A stretch of 64,000 bases of DNA, taken from NCBI GenBank assembly GCA_964590725.1, contig CAZPWF010000001.1:1-64000 (forward strand), read 5' to 3'. The first letter of the stretch is position 1. The number at the start of each line of letters is the position of its first letter. The stretch comes from CAZPWF01 sp964590725. GTDB taxonomy: Bacteria > Patescibacteriota > Saccharimonadia > Saccharimonadales > JACQNP01. Position numbers and translations under genes: made by a program. Of this stretch, positions 49,686 through 58,494 are shown one piece after another. The notes below the pieces were generated by a model. The model did no database searches and had not been told where the DNA came from. It saw nothing but the letters and a program-made list of their open reading frames with translations.

Positions 49686-50736
49686 GCTTAGTTGCTTTCT
49701 TGTTTTTGATAGTCTTCAGGGGTTTACGCACAATTGTGACAATTCCTGTAATAAGTATGCCTAGTAAAACGAGGCATACAATTATGAACTTCCAGGGAAT
49801 TATCCAGAAACTTACCTCTGCCTCGACAGGCACGTCTCGTTGACCGTCATTATAAACCGCAACCAACTTGGCGTAATATTTTCCGTATCGTAGATGTTGC
49901 ACTCTAGACCAATCCCATTTGAGAGATTTTGATTGACCTTCTTGTACTTGTCCTTCCTTTACATAAACAGGAAAGCCGTCAGACCAATCGACAGGGAATG
50001 TGCGGCTAGTTTCAGGCAGCATATATCCTCCAGCATCATTAAGTTTTAGTACGCTTATCGGTTGACTCGAACTTGCGGTGCGCTGTATGAATATATTGCC
50101 GAAAGGCCTAACGATAGTATTGCCAGTATTTTTTAGTTTTACCGTAAAGTCCACAGGCAAATATTCATAAACCCTTCTACTAGAGCTAAACTCTGATATT
50201 TCGAACTTACGTTGAACACCTGGTCGATCTACAGCCAGCAAGGTAAATACTGCCACAGAACCCTTTATTTTCGTTTTACCGTCGTTATTTACAGGTTCTT
50301 TATCCCTAGATATTACAATTGTAAAATTATAACTAAATCCAACTGTTTCAGGTGGATTGATAATGAGTTTTTCCGTAAATGATGCACCGGGTTCAACCAT
50401 GAAAGTTGGGTCAGATAGTTTAATCCAGTCTTTAACATCATCGGGATATTCGTCTGTAAGCTCTACTTCGCCTGAGTTATTTATATTAAACTTCTTTAGA
50501 TCGGCGCGCAGTTCTTCTTTTCTGGTGCCAGTATTTCGAACCGTAAACTCAATTGTGCGACTCACGCCAGGTTTAATTGCATCGATTATAGGCGAAGGGG
50601 TAACCTGAATAGAAAATGCGCCTTCATCAGTCTGGGCATTACTTGCTAGCGGAATAGCTAACAAAATAATCAGCAAGAAAAAGCTAGCAAAGATTACGCT
50701 AAAACGATGTAAAAATAAGCGGTTATGTTCTCTCAT
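49651..50736 (-). CDS. DUF916-like Ig-fold membrane protein, second paralogue
   Basis: A 361-aa protein with the same plan as the following gene: signal peptide (FASFFLLIILLAIPLASNAQ), Ig-like beta domains with FSIQVTPSPIIDAIKPGVSRT and IEFTVRNTGTRKEELRADL, a second module (VDFTVKLKNTGNTIVRPFG), a membrane helix (WKFIIVCLVLLGILITGIV) and a basic tail. ATG at 50736 is preferred; TTG at 50742 is possible. A TATACT box lies about 11 nt upstream of the ATG, between the terminator at 50756 and the gene, so this gene opens a new transcript of two paralogues. Confidence 0.77.
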   Translation of the reverse strand: MREHNRLFLHRFSVIFASFFLLIILLAIPLASNAQTDEGAFSIQVTPSPIIDAIKPGVSRTIEFTVRNTGTRKEELRADLKKFNINNSGEVELTDEYPDDVKDWIKLSDPTFMVEPGASFTEKLIINPPETVGFSYNFTIVISRDKEPVNNDGKTKIKGSVAVFTLLAVDRPGVQRKFEISEFSSSRRVYEYLPVDFTVKLKNTGNTIVRPFGNIFIQRTASSSQPISVLKLNDAGGYMLPETSRTFPVDWSDGFPVYVKEGQVQEGQSKSLKWDWSRVQHLRYGKYYAKLVAVYNDGQRDVPVEAEVSFWIIPWKFIIVCLVLLGILITGIVTIVRKPLKTIKNKKATKHVVEQDSTKTD

Positions 50737-50755
50737 GTGCAATCTTTAGTATAGC

Positions 50756-50784
50756 AAAAGCCGCTCGGTTAATAAGCGGCTTTT
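50756..50784 (-). terminator. Bidirectional-looking terminator in the surface cluster
   Basis: AAAAGCCGCT (50756-50765) and AGCGGCTTTT (50775-50784) form a perfect 10-bp stem around a 9-nt loop with T tails on both strands. On the minus strand it ends the transcript of the 50810-51841 gene before the next promoter. Confidence 0.85.
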
Positions 50785-50809
50785 ATGGATCTTTAATATT
50801 TTACTAATC

Positions 50810-51841
50810 TTAGAACAATCCAGCGCCAACTACAGTAATGGTATCGGCGTAGTCCGTAGCTGCTGGGGTTGCAGAGCTTATAGCAACGTGGTTGGTCATC
50901 GTAAGCACAGCTGTATTAGCAGTACCGTTAGAGGATGCTAGAGTACGAAGTGAAGTATCGAGCCCACCACCTTGATTGGCTCCGTTTGCGAACGCGGCAG
51001 CGACGGATATCGTTCCAGTGCCGCCAACTTGACTAGAAGCAACGCCAGTGTTGTATCCCTCTGTGCCAGCACTCAATATACTGTTCGAACCAGGAGTAGT
51101 TGAAGCAATCGTTGCTGCAGCTGAAACAGAATTAAGTCCTGTGCTGGAATCTTTAGCCCAAACATACCAGCCATTCTTTGCGTTAGTATTTACAGTTGCG
51201 GTTCGCGGAGTTGGGCTGCTAGTAACAGACCCAGTGGCAAGCGTACCCAATGCATCCGTGTTACCACTAAGGGCAAAACTAAACGCTTGAGGCACTGTTG
51301 CGCTAACCACAATCTGATCATCGCTAATGCTAGCCGTCGCATAACTAGCTGTATCGATTACTGAAGGACCACTCTGTCTAGTGGTTACACTGCCAGTATT
51401 ACTACTTGTAGCGCCGGCTTTAACGCTAACTGCTGCAGAGTTTGTCCAGTTAAAACAGTATAAGGTACCTACAACTAAGTCGCCGCTTGGGAAAGTTACA
51501 GTTTGCGAAACAGCTGCGGTGGCAGTATTAATACCAGGCCATGCTGATGCGCCTGAAGGCCAAGCCAAATTGGTCGTATCAACCGTCCAGTTTCCTACTG
51601 TAGTACTAACTGTATAACTAGCTGGGAAATCTACTTGAACATCTGCTTCAGTAGCGGCAGTTGCTGCTTTGGCACAAACCGTACCAGTCGTTGCAGTACT
51701 CACTTTCATCCGATCAAATCGAACGAACACTTGCGAGAGAGTTGCTGCTTGAGCGCTCCTTAATGAAATTGATAAAATAAGAGCGACTATTACGACCGCA
51801 ATGCTAACACTAATTTTGTGTCTGGCTAAAGTTCTGAACAT
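50810..51841 (-). CDS. WxL-like secreted surface protein A
   Basis: A 343-aa secreted protein: signal helix (VSIAVVIVALILSISLRSAQA), a Ser/Thr/Ala-rich N-terminal domain with two Cys (CAKAA, LYCFNW), and a C-terminal module of about 170 residues that begins near FSFALSGNTDALGTL and ends with PAATDYADTITVVGAGLF. The ending and the NGWYVWAKDSSTGLNS element are shared with the next gene. The closing ATDYADTIT pattern resembles the end of the WxL cell-wall-binding domain, although the canonical Trp-x-Leu is absent. AAGGGG precedes the ATG. A terminator follows. Confidence 0.78.
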   Translation of the reverse strand: MFRTLARHKISVSIAVVIVALILSISLRSAQAATLSQVFVRFDRMKVSTATTGTVCAKAATAATEADVQVDFPASYTVSTTVGNWTVDTTNLAWPSGASAWPGINTATAAVSQTVTFPSGDLVVGTLYCFNWTNSAAVSVKAGATSSNTGSVTTRQSGPSVIDTASYATASISDDQIVVSATVPQAFSFALSGNTDALGTLATGSVTSSPTPRTATVNTNAKNGWYVWAKDSSTGLNSVSAAATIASTTPGSNSILSAGTEGYNTGVASSQVGGTGTISVAAAFANGANQGGGLDTSLRTLASSNGTANTAVLTMTNHVAISSATPAATDYADTITVVGAGLF

Positions 51842-51919
51842 TACTTACCCCTTATAAAAATATATTGCTTAACCTTATACCCTACTAGTTTCTCAAACAG
51901 ATACTAAAAAAGCAAACGC

Positions 51920-52984
51920 TTAAAATGCCATGGAAGCGATAAACGTAACGACATCTGCATAATCCGTAGCACTTGGTACAGTAATATCAGTCTTTGCCTT
52001 AAGAGTAACGGTCACAGCACCCGTAGTAACAGGAGAAGGTGTAGTTGCAATTGTCTGAAGAATAGTGGAAAGTGCTCCTACATTATCCGATACGCCATTA
52101 AACGGAGAAGTTGCAGTCATAGGTCCGCCGCTAGACTGACTAGTATTGGTTACGACTGCACCATAGCCACTATTCGCCGATGAAAGATTGGCGGTGACGG
52201 AAGGTATAGATGACGCCCCAGCAAGAGAATTTAAGCCAGCATTGGCGTCTTTTACATATATTAATCCACCAGACAGAGCATTAGTGCTTAATGTTAGTAC
52301 GCTATCTGCTCCTGCGTTAAACACGCTGCCAGGATTGAGACTAGAGAAACTTACTGATGGTGGCGGTCCAGAAGCTGGCGATGTTGTCACACTAAAGCTA
52401 ATTGTCGGCGTCACAGTTGCAACACCAGAAGTCGCTGGCCCGTATTGTGTTTCCGTGAATGCTCCTTGCATAGCTTTTACCTTAACTTTATAGGTTGTGT
52501 TTGACGTTAGTCCAGTTATCCAGAATCCACTAGCCCCACCCCAGGATGCGTATGTCTGATAATCTGTCAGCGCAAGCGAAGCAGAGATACTGTTATCTGA
52601 CTTGACGTACTGTGTACTCACGAAATTATCACTACTAATAGCGATAGCAAATTTTGTATCTGAAGGATTGCCGCCGTTATTTATAACTAACCTGAGTCTG
52701 ATGTATTCATTATTACTAGGATTAGTTAACGTTGGTGCTGGCGGCACATTCGCATTTTTTGTAGGTTTTTCTCCTGAATCGACAATATAATTGCTAGAGG
52801 TAGAGGTCGAACCACTTTGGCCGCCAACTTCACCATTAAGTCTATAATTAGAGCTAGACGAGCTTCCGCCACCACTACCACCTAGATCATATGACTTAAG
52901 TGTAAAGTTAGTGCTGTTAGGGCTAGTAGCGAAAATACTAGTAATAGTCAATAATGTTGCAGTTGTTACCCCTAAAAATGTCAT
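51920..52984 (-). CDS. WxL-like secreted surface protein B
   Basis: A 354-aa paralogue of the next gene, with a weak signal helix (FLGVTTATLLTITSIFATS), a Gly/Ser-rich stretch (LGGSGGGSSSSSNYRLNGEV), a fibronectin-like or Ig module (about 80-190) and the same C-terminal module: SVFNAGADSVLTLSTNALSG, IYVKDANAGLNS and the ending VPSATDYADVVTFIASMAF. The shared ending is the main evidence for a common domain. TATAAT lies 9 nt before the ATG inside the preceding gene's 3' flank. Likely a cell-surface protein held by its C-terminal module or by the anchored Ig proteins. Confidence 0.78.
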   Translation of the reverse strand: MTFLGVTTATLLTITSIFATSPNSTNFTLKSYDLGGSGGGSSSSSNYRLNGEVGGQSGSTSTSSNYIVDSGEKPTKNANVPPAPTLTNPSNNEYIRLRLVINNGGNPSDTKFAIAISSDNFVSTQYVKSDNSISASLALTDYQTYASWGGASGFWITGLTSNTTYKVKVKAMQGAFTETQYGPATSGVATVTPTISFSVTTSPASGPPPSVSFSSLNPGSVFNAGADSVLTLSTNALSGGLIYVKDANAGLNSLAGASSIPSVTANLSSANSGYGAVVTNTSQSSGGPMTATSPFNGVSDNVGALSTILQTIATTPSPVTTGAVTVTLKAKTDITVPSATDYADVVTFIASMAF

Positions 52985-52999
52985 ACGAGTAAAATTATA

Positions 53000-53584
53000 T
53001 CACTCAACATGCCATTGCCATGATTTAAGAATTAGCTTTATTTGATTTGAAATTTCAGTAGATCTATCAGTAGTTCCAGACATAACCACCGCCGCATAAT
53101 GACTACCATGTGGCACAAATACGCTTATCTCATAATCTCCAGTCTGCTTTTCAAACACCCTAGATCCTTCACTAAATGCTTCGCCAATTATTTCGTTATA
53201 ATCTGTACTATTACGAGTGCGGAGATGCACATCAGACAGTCCGTTAAGTCCTTCCTGAGTAAGTGTGCCGATTGTTATGCCTAACTGGTCTTTGATAGGC
53301 GCATCTGACAAACTGCTTTTATTAGCATAGAACAACTGCAGCAATGTATTGCCGTGAATCGTTTTATTTTGGCTTTTTTGAACAAAGTTACTAGGTATAT
53401 ATGTGGAAAAGTAGTCGTTATTTAACTCATTGTATGTTTGAGTGGAAACTGCACCCTCAACAGCTGATTCTGGTGATTTTGAAACCGAAGGTTCCGCGGC
53501 CCACTTAAATGCGTATAACCCTAAGGCACATAAAAATATCATCGAGAATGATAATCCTGCAACAAATTTCTTATTTTTTAACAC
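53000..53584 (-). CDS. Membrane-anchored hypothetical protein, surface cluster
   Basis: A 194-aa protein with an N-terminal helix (FVAGLSFSMIFLCALGLYAF) and an outside mixed alpha/beta domain; I do not recognise a family. It starts at GTG (53584) with AAGGA 7 nt upstream, inside the 3' end of the PKD gene (14-bp overlap). DYFSTYIPSNFVQKSQNKTI and LILKSWQWHVE resemble small PsbP-like or lipoprotein domains, but this is not firm. Confidence 0.7.
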   Translation of the reverse strand: MLKNKKFVAGLSFSMIFLCALGLYAFKWAAEPSVSKSPESAVEGAVSTQTYNELNNDYFSTYIPSNFVQKSQNKTIHGNTLLQLFYANKSSLSDAPIKDQLGITIGTLTQEGLNGLSDVHLRTRNSTDYNEIIGEAFSEGSRVFEKQTGDYEISVFVPHGSHYAAVVMSGTTDRSTEISNQIKLILKSWQWHVE

Positions 53585-54569
53585 GTTTTATCCTTGGGGC
53601 TTTTTTGGGTGTAGCCGATTGGAATATGCTAGGGATCCCAGCCGAAATGCTACCATTGACCGTTCCAATAGTAAGTCCTATAACCGCCAATGCAGTTACA
53701 ACGCCTGCCCCGGCAACATAATACGGAGTTTTGTTATTTGAGATATTCCCAGCTACAGCCTCGCTGTTCGCTTCAGACTTATTGGATGTCGATATCGCGC
53801 TTAAGTAAAGTTGTTTTGATTTGCCTGACTGATCAGTTACGGTTATAACAATTATTCTGTTATCGGCAGTTTTATAGGTATGGTTTATTACTTTTTTAGC
53901 AGTAGAATCGAACTTGTAAGTCTTTTTTGTTCCATCTCCCCAATCTACTACCATAACAAATGGCGGGGCACCCTTATCAATGTCAACTGTTAGCTCTATC
54001 TCCTTATTTGGACGAAAAACAATAAAAACTCGATCAGTTGTAAAGTTTAAATCTTCATTTGGTTCATTTGAATTGAGGTTATTTTGTGTATTGCTTGGGC
54101 TATTAACTTTTGTTTCTTTGTCTTTAAGTGGATTTGAAGTAATTAAAGGGTTGTATCTCACTAATACCGGCTGACCATCTAGGCCAGCATCGTTTGTAAT
54201 GTTGAGCAGCTTTGGTATTAGGCTGTTATCACCTTCGACAAGTTGAATTTCTAAAGTAAATTGTCCTGTCGCGCTACAAGTTGTAGACCCGGCAAAAACG
54301 CCATTTCGCCAAATCAATACTGTCTGGGCAGGGTTCGTAACAGGGCATTCACCTTTAACTGATATTGCATCAGATATGACTGAAGAATTATTAATTGGCT
54401 GGGTAATAATGGCAGGTTGCGAAGGTATCTCTGCAGAAACCTTTGCTGAAACATCATAAGTATCGGCGTATACACGGCCTGCATAAACAAAACCTACAGA
54501 CAGATAAAAAGTAATTAAAAAAAGTAAACCCGTCTTAAACGAATCCCCTACGATTTGTTTATTACCCAT
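53571..54569 (-). CDS. PKD-domain anchored surface protein
   Basis: A 332-aa protein with a signal peptide (LLFLITFYLSVGFVYAG), an Ig-like domain (PAIITQPINNSSVISDAISV, with two Cys in GECPV and STTCSAT), a Ser/Asn/Pro linker, a PKD-type domain recognised from VVDWGDGTKKTYKF and INHTYKTADN, and a C-terminal hydrophobic segment (YYVAGAGVVTALAVIGLTIG) plus basic tail. It is the first gene of the surface cluster, with TACAAT 6 nt before the ATG. Function is presumably structural or adhesive. Confidence 0.83.
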   Translation of the reverse strand: MGNKQIVGDSFKTGLLFLITFYLSVGFVYAGRVYADTYDVSAKVSAEIPSQPAIITQPINNSSVISDAISVKGECPVTNPAQTVLIWRNGVFAGSTTCSATGQFTLEIQLVEGDNSLIPKLLNITNDAGLDGQPVLVRYNPLITSNPLKDKETKVNSPSNTQNNLNSNEPNEDLNFTTDRVFIVFRPNKEIELTVDIDKGAPPFVMVVDWGDGTKKTYKFDSTAKKVINHTYKTADNRIIVITVTDQSGKSKQLYLSAISTSNKSEANSEAVAGNISNNKTPYYVAGAGVVTALAVIGLTIGTVNGSISAGIPSIFQSATPKKAPRIKRVKK

Positions 54570-54581
54570 TAGAATATTGTA
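54570..54581 (-). promoter_or_regulatory. -10 box opening the surface-protein cluster
   Basis: On the minus strand TACAAT (54576-54581) is 6 nt before ATG at 54569. Confidence 0.5.
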
Positions 54582-54669
54582 ACACCCTGAAAACTTAAAC
54601 TGTCTATGGGGTGGATTTTTATTTACTTTAGTGATATAATTAGCTTATATTTTAGCGGGAGAGTCGTCG

Positions 54670-55962
54670 ATGACAGTTTCAAAAAAACCAACCAAAGAAG
54701 AAAAAGCGCTACTTATCCAAGTTGCAGAGCTCCAAGCAGAAGTCGCAAGATTAAGCGCAAATTCAAACCATCGCCTAACATCTAAACTAAAAAGCATAAT
54801 GCGACAACTAGCCATCTGGGTGTGCGTGGTCGTCTGTGCGCTAATGCTCAACCTAGGCACAGCGGCAATATGGCTTAAACGGAATGTCGTCAACACCGCC
54901 GTTTGGACCGATAAAACCAGCCAACTGATGCAGGCTGAATCAGTGCGAACAGAAATTGCGAGTCAAATTACAGACGAAATTTTTAGTAAAGCCGACGTCG
55001 AAGCCACAGTAAAAGAAATTATTCCACCAAAGATATCGGCTCTTTCTGTGCCACTTACTAATAATCTGAAGACTTTTACGTCTACAAAGATTTCTGAATT
55101 ACTAGCTTCACAGAAGTTCCAAACCTACTGGACAGAAGCAAACCAAAGCGCTCATGCAGGGATTATCGCAAGTTTAGAAAATGGCGGTAAGGCGCCGCAG
55201 GATACGTCTAAGTATATCGTTTACATCTCGAACGATGCACTATTACTAAATTTACAACCGATTTTTTCGAACATTCAAACTGAACTTAGCAGCAAAGGCC
55301 TGCCATTCGTTGGCAATGTCGACCCAGCTCGGCTTAACAAAACAGTAACTATCACAGAAATACAATCTCTACCAACGGTACTTCAAGCATTTAATATTAT
55401 TAATAAAACGGCAAAATTATTACCTGTAATAGGTATACTGGCTGGGTTTTTAGCTGTATTCTTGAGCAAAAAGAAACGAAATACTATACTCGCAATTTGC
55501 CTAACAACAGCTGGGCTCATGATATTAAATGTGCAGCTTATATTTTTGGCAAAGTATCCGCTCGTTGAAAAAGCATCCCAAGCACTCAGCACATCATCCA
55601 GCCAGGCCGCCCAAGATGTGTTTTCTATACTTACTAACGATCTTATCCTTATCGATCGAGCCTTACTAGGTATTTCGGTCATTGTGTTTATAGCAGCACT
55701 ACTTTCTGGTGGGGGCAAAATCGCAACAAATATTCGACTATTTATTGCACGTTTTACTAGCCCCAAATCTGAAAATAAGTTCTTTAACTTCGTTGCAGAC
55801 AATGCCGGTATTTTGATAGCAGGAATAGCAGCAGTAAGTGCATTACTTATTGTATTCCCGATTGTTAAAGGTTATGTATTCCCACTAATAGTAATAACTG
55901 TTGCCAGCTTGTTGAGCATATGGGCCCTATCAATCAAAACTGCCCGCAAAACTCTTAAATAG
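54670..55962 (+). CDS. Coiled-coil integral membrane protein
   Basis: A 430-aa protein: a short N-terminal coiled coil (LLIQVAELQAEVARLSAN), a first membrane helix (AIWVCVVVCALMLNLGTAAI), a large helical outside domain (about 80-250; SVRTEIASQITDEIFSKADV), then four membrane helices. VVNTAVWTDKTSQLMQ recalls a plan common in actinobacterial integral membrane proteins of unknown role. GGGAGAG lies upstream of the ATG. It is divergent from the surface cluster and shares its upstream region. Confidence 0.8.
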   Translation: MTVSKKPTKEEKALLIQVAELQAEVARLSANSNHRLTSKLKSIMRQLAIWVCVVVCALMLNLGTAAIWLKRNVVNTAVWTDKTSQLMQAESVRTEIASQITDEIFSKADVEATVKEIIPPKISALSVPLTNNLKTFTSTKISELLASQKFQTYWTEANQSAHAGIIASLENGGKAPQDTSKYIVYISNDALLLNLQPIFSNIQTELSSKGLPFVGNVDPARLNKTVTITEIQSLPTVLQAFNIINKTAKLLPVIGILAGFLAVFLSKKKRNTILAICLTTAGLMILNVQLIFLAKYPLVEKASQALSTSSSQAAQDVFSILTNDLILIDRALLGISVIVFIAALLSGGGKIATNIRLFIARFTSPKSENKFFNFVADNAGILIAGIAAVSALLIVFPIVKGYVFPLIVITVASLLSIWALSIKTARKTLK

Positions 55963-56039
55963 GTCGATTTAAAAAATAACTGTTGACAAACTCTGTGTGT
56001 TGTTTGATTATTGAGTCATCAATATAAGGAGGAGCGGAA

Positions 56040-56594
56040 GTGAAAAATTCTAAAACGGATCCAAATCTGGAGACTATTAAGTTACTCACAATTTCAAGAG
56101 GGCTTATTTCAATACTATTTGGTATCATCGCACTAGTTTGGCCAGGCCTTACTCTAGTAACATTTGCAATATTAATTACAATTTGGCTACTCGCAAGTGG
56201 TGTTATAAATATCATCCGGGGCATTATGGGAATCGGCCAGGGGAGTAGCTGGATATTCACAATACTTCTTGCAATTCTACAAATCGGTATCGGTGCATAC
56301 TTAATCCAACGCCCAATACTAACATCTGCAACAATTGTCGCATTGATTGCTATTGCATTCGTTGTTGAAGGTGTCGTTTCAATAATCGTACCTTTCGTCG
56401 AAGGGAAGCGTGAAACTGGCGGAAGTAAAGCGCTTACCGTTATTTTCGGCGTCATAGCACTACTTGCTGGTATTTCAATCTGGCGATATCCTGTAAGTGG
56501 CGGCCTGGCTTTCGTATGGGTTGTCGGCTTATTTGCGCTAATCTCTGGTCCAATGTGGATTGCAGAAGGCATGCGAATCAAAACAGCTGAATAG
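56040..56594 (+). CDS. HdeD/DUF308 family membrane protein
   Basis: A 184-aa protein with six membrane helices in pairs, the DUF308/HdeD plan: ISRGLISILFGIIALVWPGL starts the first unit, SGVINIIRGIMGIGQGSSW the linker, and VVEGVVSIIVPFVEGKRETGG a repeat of the same unit. HdeD is linked to acid or stress tolerance, with unknown mechanism. The start is GTG at 56040 with a strong GGAGG site. A terminator follows. Confidence 0.88.
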   Translation: MKNSKTDPNLETIKLLTISRGLISILFGIIALVWPGLTLVTFAILITIWLLASGVINIIRGIMGIGQGSSWIFTILLAILQIGIGAYLIQRPILTSATIVALIAIAFVVEGVVSIIVPFVEGKRETGGSKALTVIFGVIALLAGISIWRYPVSGGLAFVWVVGLFALISGPMWIAEGMRIKTAE

Positions 56595-56616
56595 ATCAGA
56601 TATATTCTAAAGCTAT

Positions 56617-56652
56617 AAATACGGCTCTCTAAATCATGGGAGTCGTATTTTA
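56617..56652 (+). terminator. Intrinsic terminator after the HdeD-like gene
   Basis: AAATACGGCTC (56617-56627) pairs with GAGTCGTATTT (56640-56650) with one G-T pair and a 12-nt loop; TTAATT follows the stem. Confidence 0.65.
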
Positions 56653-56686
56653 ATTGAACACACCTAATGGTTTATACTATTAGTAG

Positions 56687-57292
56687 ATGCCAAGAAAAAA
56701 ACAAATTCATCTAGAAACAGTCCTACCACTTATTCTAATAATTTGTGGGTTAATCGGCTTGGCTGCAGCATTTGTGCTGACTTACGATAAGATTCATGTA
56801 CTAAAAAATCCTCTTTATGATCCTCCCTGCAACATCAACCCGGTACTAAGTTGTGGGTCGGTCATGAAAACTGAACAAGCAAGCTTACTCGGTATACCAA
56901 ATACTATTTTCGGGCTTATAGGATTTACGGCCTTAATTACTTTTGGTTTTTTGCTTCTTGGTGGCGCCAAGGTGCAAAAGTGGGTATGGCAAGTTGCTCA
57001 AGGCGCCGCTACAGTTGGCGTGTTATTCATGCATTATCTTTTCTTCCAAGGAGTTTATAGAATTAACGCAATCTGTCCTTGGTGTTTTGTAACCTGGATG
57101 ATCACAATACCCATTTTCATGTATGTGACGGTTTATAACCTGCAAAGCGACAACTTACCATTACCAAAATCTTGGCAGCCGACGTCCAAATGGATACAAC
57201 GCAACCACGGCAATATACTAATTGGTTGGTATACGATTATATTCTTAATATTGCTTCAACATTTCTGGTACTACTGGAGCACACTCATTTAA
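56687..57292 (+). CDS. Vitamin K epoxide reductase (VKOR) family protein
   Basis: A 201-aa membrane protein with four to five helices. Cys48 and Cys56 (PPCNINPVLSCGSVM) form the outer redox pair and Cys130-Cys133 (INAICPWCFVTW) the quinone-proximal CxxC. VKOR reoxidises a thioredoxin-like DsbA partner and so drives disulfide formation outside the membrane, replacing DsbB in many actinobacteria and CPR. No DsbA-like partner or fused thioredoxin domain is encoded in this window. TATACT is 8 nt before the ATG. Confidence 0.93.
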   Translation: MPRKKQIHLETVLPLILIICGLIGLAAAFVLTYDKIHVLKNPLYDPPCNINPVLSCGSVMKTEQASLLGIPNTIFGLIGFTALITFGFLLLGGAKVQKWVWQVAQGAATVGVLFMHYLFFQGVYRINAICPWCFVTWMITIPIFMYVTVYNLQSDNLPLPKSWQPTSKWIQRNHGNILIGWYTIIFLILLQHFWYYWSTLI

Positions 57293-57304
57293 AGGTCGCG
57301 CTTC

Positions 57305-58033
57305 ATGGCAAAATCCAAAAACAAATACATAAAACTAAGCTTTCGAAAACGCAATGTAAAATTACTACTTGATAAAGTGTTGATATTTAGATTTATCAGG
57401 CAATTACATGGAAGATTCTGGGGTGTTGCTGCGGTTACAGGTCTTACTATCGGCTTGACTGTATGTTTTCTTATTAGGCCCGATATGTTCGTAATCACTA
57501 CGGCATTTAGCGATTTCGGAAACGACATCCGCACTGCACCATATTTTTCGGGGGCTGTATTCTTCGCAGCATATGGATTATGGCGATGGAGAAACTACGT
57601 CGCTCGCACCTTAAAACACAGCACAACATTTTATTATCTGATAAGTCTTACTATTCTGGGCTTATATCTGGTGGCTCTAATGCCGGTTAGCTGGAAGCCG
57701 TGGCCATACAGAATCCATATATTTGGCTTTACGCTCGTGGGACTTACTATTATGGCAATTGTTGTTACGGATGGGCTGATAAGTAAAACCCGACGAACAA
57801 AACATACAAAAACCTGGCAACTCCTACGAATAACTTCAATACTTCTAATTCTTGTTGGCGGTGCGCTTACTTTCGGCTCTGTGCCCGCAATCGGGTGGTT
57901 TGATGTCTCGCTACTGGGTGAGACAATGATGCTTGGAGGTTACGCGTTGTGGATTTACTTTAAAACCTACCTCGGTGAAGGAGCACAATCCCAACTTTCT
58001 AAACTAGCCAGAAAGATTGGTTTAATAAACTAG
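57305..58033 (+). CDS. DUF998-like membrane protein
   Basis: A 242-aa protein with a basic N-terminal segment and six membrane helices. VITTAFSDFGND, ISLTILGLYLVALMPVSWKP and HIFGFTLVGLTIMAIVV recall the DUF998 family of unknown function, though I am only fairly sure. It follows the VKOR gene by 12 bp, with AAGG upstream, so the two are likely co-transcribed. It is convergent with rlmH. Confidence 0.75.
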   Translation: MAKSKNKYIKLSFRKRNVKLLLDKVLIFRFIRQLHGRFWGVAAVTGLTIGLTVCFLIRPDMFVITTAFSDFGNDIRTAPYFSGAVFFAAYGLWRWRNYVARTLKHSTTFYYLISLTILGLYLVALMPVSWKPWPYRIHIFGFTLVGLTIMAIVVTDGLISKTRRTKHTKTWQLLRITSILLILVGGALTFGSVPAIGWFDVSLLGETMMLGGYALWIYFKTYLGEGAQSQLSKLARKIGLIN

Positions 58034-58035
58034 CC

Positions 58036-58491
58036 TCACTCGTGATGGTAGGGAAGTCCGCGATTAATCGCACTGGCACGATATATTTGTTCAATTAACA
58101 TCACTCTTACGAGTTCATGAGGAAACACAAGTTTTGAAAGTGAAAGAGTAAAATCTGGTTGTATTACTTCAGGGTTTACACCATACGCGCCACCAATAAC
58201 AAATGTAACTCGATGTTGTTCGCGCTCCCATTGCTGAAACTCGTTCGCAAAAGCATTATTGTCTAACTGCGAGCCTCTGTCGTCAAGCAATACTACTAAA
58301 CTGTCCTTACAAAACCTAGCAATACGTTTGCTCTCTTCTTCCTTACGTCGTGCCTCAGGTAGATTTCCGGCATGATCGATGAATTGCCAATTTGTTTCGA
58401 TATTACGAGGCAACCTTTTCTCATAAGCATCACAAAGCTCAGCAACGGCTGATCCTGACTTTTTGCCAACACTAATAATTGTGAGTTTCAT
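58036..58491 (-). CDS. rlmH: 23S rRNA pseudouridine-1915 N3-methyltransferase RlmH
   Basis: A 151-aa SPOUT methyltransferase. MKLTIISVGKK and YEKRLPRNIE open the family pattern; VVLLDDRGSQLDNNAFA, VTFVIGGAYGV (SAM-binding knot) and LSLSKLVFPHELVRVMLIEQIYRASAI with GLPYHHE at the C terminus are diagnostic. It methylates the pseudouridine at position 1915 of 23S rRNA in the 70S ribosome. It follows the MacB-like permease gene by 3 bp, so it is at the end of that operon. Confidence 0.96.
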   Translation of the reverse strand: MKLTIISVGKKSGSAVAELCDAYEKRLPRNIETNWQFIDHAGNLPEARRKEEESKRIARFCKDSLVVLLDDRGSQLDNNAFANEFQQWEREQHRVTFVIGGAYGVNPEVIQPDFTLSLSKLVFPHELVRVMLIEQIYRASAINRGLPYHHE

Positions 58492-58494
58492 AGG

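Noticed and set aside
55955..56581. A 208-aa minus-strand frame
   Set aside because: It lies antisense to the HdeD-like gene, which has a strong ribosome site and the family pattern.
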